From: Phycisphaeraceae bacterium
GTDB taxonomy: Bacteria > Planctomycetota > Phycisphaerae > Phycisphaerales > UBA1924
Assembly (NCBI GenBank): GCA_009827205.1
Contig: WUAK01000102.1
Span: 1-8,945, forward strand
DNA: 8,945 nt
Direction of reading: 5' to 3'
The position numbers were made by a program, and so were the translations under genes. Positions 5,332 to 8,945 of this stretch are shown piece after piece; the first letter of the stretch is position 1, and every line of letters starts with the position of its first letter. The notes under the pieces are model-generated. The model did not search any database. It was given only the letters and a program-made list of their open reading frames with translations, and was not told the DNA's origin.

Positions 5332-6591
5332 ATGTCGGATAAACCTTTAGTTGTGCTGGCTTTCTCGGGTGGATTGGATACGTCGTTTTGTGTGCCATTC
5401 CTCATTGAGCAAGGTTACGATGTGCAAACGGTTTTTGTGAACACTGGTGGGGTTGGCAAAGGCGAGCAGGCTGCGATCGAGGCGCGTGCACTCGAGCTCG
5501 GCGCCGTCGGACACAATGTGATCGACGCCGGGTCTGAACTCTGGACGTCGATCGTCGTACCCTTTGTAAAGGGTGGAGCGCCCTATCAGGGGAGATACCC
5601 ACTCCTTTGTTCTGACAGATACGTAATAGTAGAGGCGCTCGTTGCAAAGGCTCGCGAGCTCGAAGCCGCTGCGGTCGCGCACGGCTGCACGGCGATGGGC
5701 AACGATCAATTCCGCTTCGACCAGTCGATCCGCTGCCTGACGGACATCCCAGTCCTCGCTCCTATCCGAGAAATACAGGCTCTTACAGATTCCCCCCGAG
5801 CATACGAGATCAATGAACTCGCAAAGCGAGGGTTCGAAGTAGACACCGAAGCGAAGCGTTACACCATTAATGAGAACGTCCTGGGCGTAACAATCTCCGG
5901 ATCGGAGATCGACGAACTGGGCGCACCAGAAGACTCCAGTCGGAAGCTTACGAAACTTCGGTCGGCTTGGCCCGACGCACCGCTTAGGGTCACAATTACT
6001 TTTGATGAGGGGACACCGGTCGCGATCGACGGAGCACCGATCGTTGACGGGAACGCATCGCTTGCATCACTCAACCAGTCGTTCGGGGCGTACGGCGTGG
6101 GGCGTGGGATCTACACCGGGGACACGATAGTGGGCCTCAAAGGACGAATAGTGTACGAGTGTCCCGGAATCGAGGCGCTACTTGTGGCGCACAAAGCACT
6201 CGAGGAGCTGACGGCGACCAAGCAGCAGGCGGACTTCAAGCGCATCGCAGCAACGAAATGGACGGAACTGGTATTCGGCGGGTTATTCTACGAGCCGCTA
6301 CGGACTGACCTCGAGGCGCTTATCGAGTCCTCGCAGCGGAACGTCAGCGGAACCGTGACACTCGAAACACAGGGCGGTTCAGTGCACGCAATCGCTGTCG
6401 AGACGAAGAGCGTCCTGATGGACAAGAGTAACGTATACGCACAGAAAGCGGTCTGGTCTTCCGCGGACGCCGAAGGCTTCATGAAGATCGCTGGAAATGC
6501 CTCGGCGATCGGTGCCTCAATAGTTCAAGCGGAATCAAAGACTATCGCAGCTTTGACAAACCCGAAGCCAACGGCAGGTATGACAACATGA
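5332..6591 (+). CDS. argG: Argininosuccinate synthase
   Basis: ATP-dependent ligase that joins citrulline and aspartate to give argininosuccinate, the next-to-last step of arginine synthesis; cytoplasmic. The protein has 419 residues, slightly longer than the usual roughly 400 because of a short C-terminal tail. The N-terminal PP-loop ATPase motif SGGLDTS is at 12-18 in the context LAFSGGLDTSF. YQGRYPLLCSDRY, AHGCTAMGNDQFRFDQ and APIREIQ follow as in the family, then YTINENVLGVTISGSEID and the synthetase-domain block YGVGRGIYTGDTIVGLKGR. LAFSGGLDTSFC, GNDQxRFD and RSAWP resemble the ArgG of Xanthomonas as I recall it, in keeping with the neighbouring genes. Its citrulline would come from the deacetylase encoded next, whose ATG overlaps this stop by 4 bases (ATGA). 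Confidence 0.93.
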   Translation: MSDKPLVVLAFSGGLDTSFCVPFLIEQGYDVQTVFVNTGGVGKGEQAAIEARALELGAVGHNVIDAGSELWTSIVVPFVKGGAPYQGRYPLLCSDRYVIVEALVAKARELEAAAVAHGCTAMGNDQFRFDQSIRCLTDIPVLAPIREIQALTDSPRAYEINELAKRGFEVDTEAKRYTINENVLGVTISGSEIDELGAPEDSSRKLTKLRSAWPDAPLRVTITFDEGTPVAIDGAPIVDGNASLASLNQSFGAYGVGRGIYTGDTIVGLKGRIVYECPGIEALLVAHKALEELTATKQQADFKRIAATKWTELVFGGLFYEPLRTDLEALIESSQRNVSGTVTLETQGGSVHAIAVETKSVLMDKSNVYAQKAVWSSADAEGFMKIAGNASAIGASIVQAESKTIAALTNPKPTAGMTT

Positions 6592-7769
6592 CCGAGGTTT
6601 CATTGGGCTCAATTCTCGATCACCTGCGAGTGCTTGTAGCGGCGGACTCGTCAAACCCTGCTACGCAGGTGAATCCCTCGCACCGGGCAGTGATGCACGC
6701 AGCTCACGTGCTCGAGAGGACCGGGTTCTCGGTTTCGATTGATGACCTCGGCAGTGGGTGCGTGAACCTTCTCGCGGTGCGGGGTGACGCGGACGTGCAT
6801 ACCGGGACGCTCTTCAACTGCCACCTTGACACTGTAAAGGTCAATCCCAACTGGACGCGCGATCCATTTACTTTGGCGGTCGAGGGTGATGGAGACGACG
6901 CGAAGGCATTCGGGCTCGGTGCTTGTGACATCAAAGGAGCAGCGGCGTGCCTGCTTGCTGTAGCTGAGGCGACCTACGAGCCGATGGCAATTCTTTTCAC
7001 AACCGACGAAGAGGGCGGCAAGGGAGTTTGCGTGACCTCGTTCCTCGAGTCATGGGGCGAGCGATGGTCTCGGGTCGTAGTTGCGGAGCCAACAGGTGCA
7101 CACGCTGTGCTGCAGCACCGGGGATTCGCGTCGTTCGAGATTACATTTAGCGGGAAGCCGGGTCACACATCAGGTGCGAATGTCGCCGCGGATAGCGCGG
7201 TTCATAAGGCCGCCAGGTGGATGAATGCGGCGCTCGATCTCGCCGAGCCTGGGGGAGTGCTAGATGGTTCTCGGTTTAACATCGGGATCGTCAGCGGCGG
7301 GGTTGCGTCGAACGTAGTCGCATCTGAGACAATCGTGCGGTTCGGATTCCGACCAGAGCCTGACGCTGATGCGGAATCACTAATGAACGAACGTGTCGCT
7401 GCGCTGCGCTCGGTGTTGCCATTGGATGAATCGGCGGTGTGGACGGACCGTTTCCTCGCGCCGCCTCTGATTTTGGATGACGCGATGGCGAAGATGGTAT
7501 CCGCTTGGGGGCTCGTAGAGGGCCCAAGCGTCGATTTCTGGACGGAGGCGGCGCTGTTCGATGCAGGTACGGACCGCGTCTACGGCCTGCCGGCGATGGT
7601 GCTCGGGCCAGGTCATATCTCGCAGGCACATACCGCAGATGAGTTCGTCGATGTATCGCAGCTGTTGGCATGTGCCAATGCGTATGCATCAATCGTAATG
7701 GCAGATGGAGTCCGTTGTGAGAACGGCTCGGGGGCGGTCTCGATTAAGGGTAAGTCGCATGTCTCGTGA
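6588..7769 (+). CDS. argE': M20-family ArgE-type deacetylase, probable N-acetylcitrulline deacetylase
   Basis: Zinc- or cobalt-dependent amidohydrolase of peptidase family M20 (ArgE/DapE/CPG2), 393 residues. By context it should hydrolyse N-acetylcitrulline to citrulline and acetate, as the Xanthomonas homologue does; sequence alone cannot exclude N-acetylornithine. All metal and catalytic positions are present: His79-x-Asp81 in NCHLDT, bridging Asp114 in GACDIKG, the general base Glu141 and metal ligand Glu142 in TTDEE, Glu167 in AEPT, and His348 in QAHTADEFV. His193 in PGHTSG lies in the lid domain (about 175-290), where the family has its oxyanion-stabilising His. Translation is probably coupled to argG by the ATGA overlap, and the last 11 bases overlap the next gene. 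A plain acetylornithine deacetylase would bypass AOTCase, which makes the acetylcitrulline role more likely. Confidence 0.88.
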   Translation: MTEVSLGSILDHLRVLVAADSSNPATQVNPSHRAVMHAAHVLERTGFSVSIDDLGSGCVNLLAVRGDADVHTGTLFNCHLDTVKVNPNWTRDPFTLAVEGDGDDAKAFGLGACDIKGAAACLLAVAEATYEPMAILFTTDEEGGKGVCVTSFLESWGERWSRVVVAEPTGAHAVLQHRGFASFEITFSGKPGHTSGANVAADSAVHKAARWMNAALDLAEPGGVLDGSRFNIGIVSGGVASNVVASETIVRFGFRPEPDADAESLMNERVAALRSVLPLDESAVWTDRFLAPPLILDDAMAKMVSAWGLVEGPSVDFWTEAALFDAGTDRVYGLPAMVLGPGHISQAHTADEFVDVSQLLACANAYASIVMADGVRCENGSGAVSIKGKSHVS

Positions 7770-8945
7770 CATCTTGCTCAACTTACTGCATAACCTAGGT
7801 GGTCGCGCCGAAGTTGACCGGTACCTGCGAGAGTACACGGGTGCCGGTCGCTACGCGGTGGTGAAGGTCGGTGGAGGACTCGTTGCTAATGATCTCGAGG
7901 AGTTGTCGAGCGCACTCGTCTTCATGCACAAAGTGGGGCTGACCCCGGTCGTTGTACACGGGGGCGGGCCGCAGCTGACCGACGAGCTGGCATCGTCCGG
8001 CATCGAGACGAAGTTTGTCGACGGTTTGCGCGTGACAACCTCGGAGGTCTTGGGCGCCGCACAGCGTGTATTCCAACGGGTGGGGGCGCAGCTAGCGGAC
8101 GCAATCGACCAACGGGGAATTCGGGCGAGGCCGTTTCCGACGGGCGTATTCGAGGTGACAAAGACTGAGCGTTCTGAGCTGGGGCACGTGGGCGAGGTCA
8201 CGGGAGTGTATCTCGAGGCCATTACGCGGGCGGAAGAAAAGGGGCAATTACCCATCCTCAGTCCAGTAGGGACCAGCTCCGACGGGAGACTGCTGAATAT
8301 CAATGCAGACTCAGCAACGCGGGCATTGGCGCTCGCGCTCGGCGCGAGGAAAGTGATCTTCCTTACACCGACGGGTGGTATCCTGGATCGCAACGGTTCG
8401 ATCATCCCGGCGTTGGACTGTACAGAGGATCTTCAAGGGAAGCTCGAAAGCGGCCTGGTCAGCGGCGGGATGGCGCGGAAGCTCGTTGAGATCCGCAGTC
8501 TGCTAGACGGGCTAGACGAACACGCATCAGTCTCGATCACGAGTCCAGCGAAGGTCGCACGCGAACTGTTCACTCATCGAGGGAGCGGGACGCTCGTTCG
8601 GCAAGGGCGGCCAATTACGCTGCAAAATGGGCTCGACAGTCTCGACCAAACGAAGGTAGCTGTGCTACTCGAGCAAAGTTTCGGGCGTCATCTCGACCAC
8701 TCGTACCTCGAATCGGTCGGGGACGCGAGGGTCTACGTCGGGGGAGAGTACGCAGCGATTGCGATCGTGAAGCGGCGGGGCCCAGGCTGGTATCTCGACA
8801 AACTGGCGCTTAGCGAGCGGGCGCAAGGGATTGGGCTCGGCGCATCGCTCTGGAATCGGATCGTAAAGGATCATAAAGCTCTCTACTGGCGGAGTCGGGC
8901 AACGAACGATGCGAACAAGTGGTATATCAGCCGGGCTGACGGCAT
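7759..8945 (+). CDS. argB: Acetylglutamate kinase fused to a GNAT acetyltransferase (bifunctional NAGS/K), 3'-truncated by window edge
   Basis: The visible 395 residues are open at the right edge; relatives have about 440, so the last part of the second domain is missing. Residues about 31-262 are the amino-acid kinase that phosphorylates N-acetylglutamate: KVGGG (36-40), VHGGGPQ (66-72), LNINADSAT (179-187), PTGGILD (204-210) and SGGMARKL (235-242) hold the ATP- and substrate-binding residues, including Lys36, Asn180, Asp184 and Lys241. Residues about 270-395 are the DUF619-type GNAT domain of vertebrate-like N-acetylglutamate synthases: WYLDKLAL (344-351), the acetyl-CoA loop QGIGLG (356-361), WRSR (377-380) and NKWY (386-389). 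One protein thus probably carries the first two steps of the pathway, with no separate argA needed. The ATG at 7759 overlaps argE' by 11 bases, with AAGGG 8 bases upstream. Confidence 0.92.
   Translation, partial: MSRDILLNLLHNLGGRAEVDRYLREYTGAGRYAVVKVGGGLVANDLEELSSALVFMHKVGLTPVVVHGGGPQLTDELASSGIETKFVDGLRVTTSEVLGAAQRVFQRVGAQLADAIDQRGIRARPFPTGVFEVTKTERSELGHVGEVTGVYLEAITRAEEKGQLPILSPVGTSSDGRLLNINADSATRALALALGARKVIFLTPTGGILDRNGSIIPALDCTEDLQGKLESGLVSGGMARKLVEIRSLLDGLDEHASVSITSPAKVARELFTHRGSGTLVRQGRPITLQNGLDSLDQTKVAVLLEQSFGRHLDHSYLESVGDARVYVGGEYAAIAIVKRRGPGWYLDKLALSERAQGIGLGASLWNRIVKDHKALYWRSRATNDANKWYISRADG

Noticed and set aside
7851..8405. 184-codon minus-strand frame opposite argB
   Set aside because: The plus strand here encodes clear acetylglutamate kinase motifs throughout. 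The minus frame has no family features.
1..8945. CRISPR array, insertion sequence, prophage or defence genes
   Set aside because: No regularly spaced repeats, transposase motifs, terminal inverted repeats or phage-like genes were seen on either strand.

Overview
The window looks like bacterial chromosome from a planctomycete, most likely of the class Phycisphaerae. The best evidence is the end of the large secreted protein at 580-3324: two dockerin-type calcium loops, each followed by a DFTAWIA motif, with the chain ending in GCP. As I recall, this C-terminal module is typical of Phycisphaerales exported proteins. The remaining genes are ordinary bacterial genes of moderately high G+C, so the assignment rests mainly on this one protein.

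Left part (1-3324): the 3' portion of a BCP-type peroxiredoxin runs off the left edge (1-393). After a 186-base gap comes a secreted 914-residue protein with a signal peptide, beta-rich N-terminal modules, a 13-glycine linker, a di-haem DUF1111/DHOR domain with two CxxCH motifs, and a C-terminal dockerin. A hairpin lies just after its stop.

Middle (3325-3793): about 470 bases with no convincing gene. The right end holds a near-consensus sigma-70 promoter (TTGATT, 17 bp, TATAAT) interleaved with a CATGCAT repeat that is a plausible ArgR operator. The promoter sits so close to the argR ATG that the argR mRNA is probably leaderless. A 15-codon reading frame with a good Shine-Dalgarno sequence ends inside this promoter.

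Right part (3794-8945): a tightly packed, co-directional arginine operon, argR - acetylornithine carbamoyltransferase - argG - M20 deacetylase - argB/acetyltransferase fusion. The fusion runs off the right edge. Junctions are 2 bp, 36 bp, a 4-bp overlap and an 11-bp overlap. The set encodes the Xanthomonas-type 'acetylated' arginine route. The kinase/acetyltransferase fusion would make and phosphorylate N-acetylglutamate. AOTCase would carbamoylate N-acetylornithine to N-acetylcitrulline, the M20 enzyme would remove the acetyl group to give citrulline, and ArgG would convert citrulline to argininosuccinate. ArgR would repress the unit, including itself, when arginine is plentiful. argC, argD and argH are not in the window and are expected downstream or elsewhere.

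Nothing here looks like an entirely new system. The most interesting points are the acetylated arginine route in a probable planctomycete, the overlapping promoter/operator/start codon of argR, and the dockerin-bearing di-haem protein.
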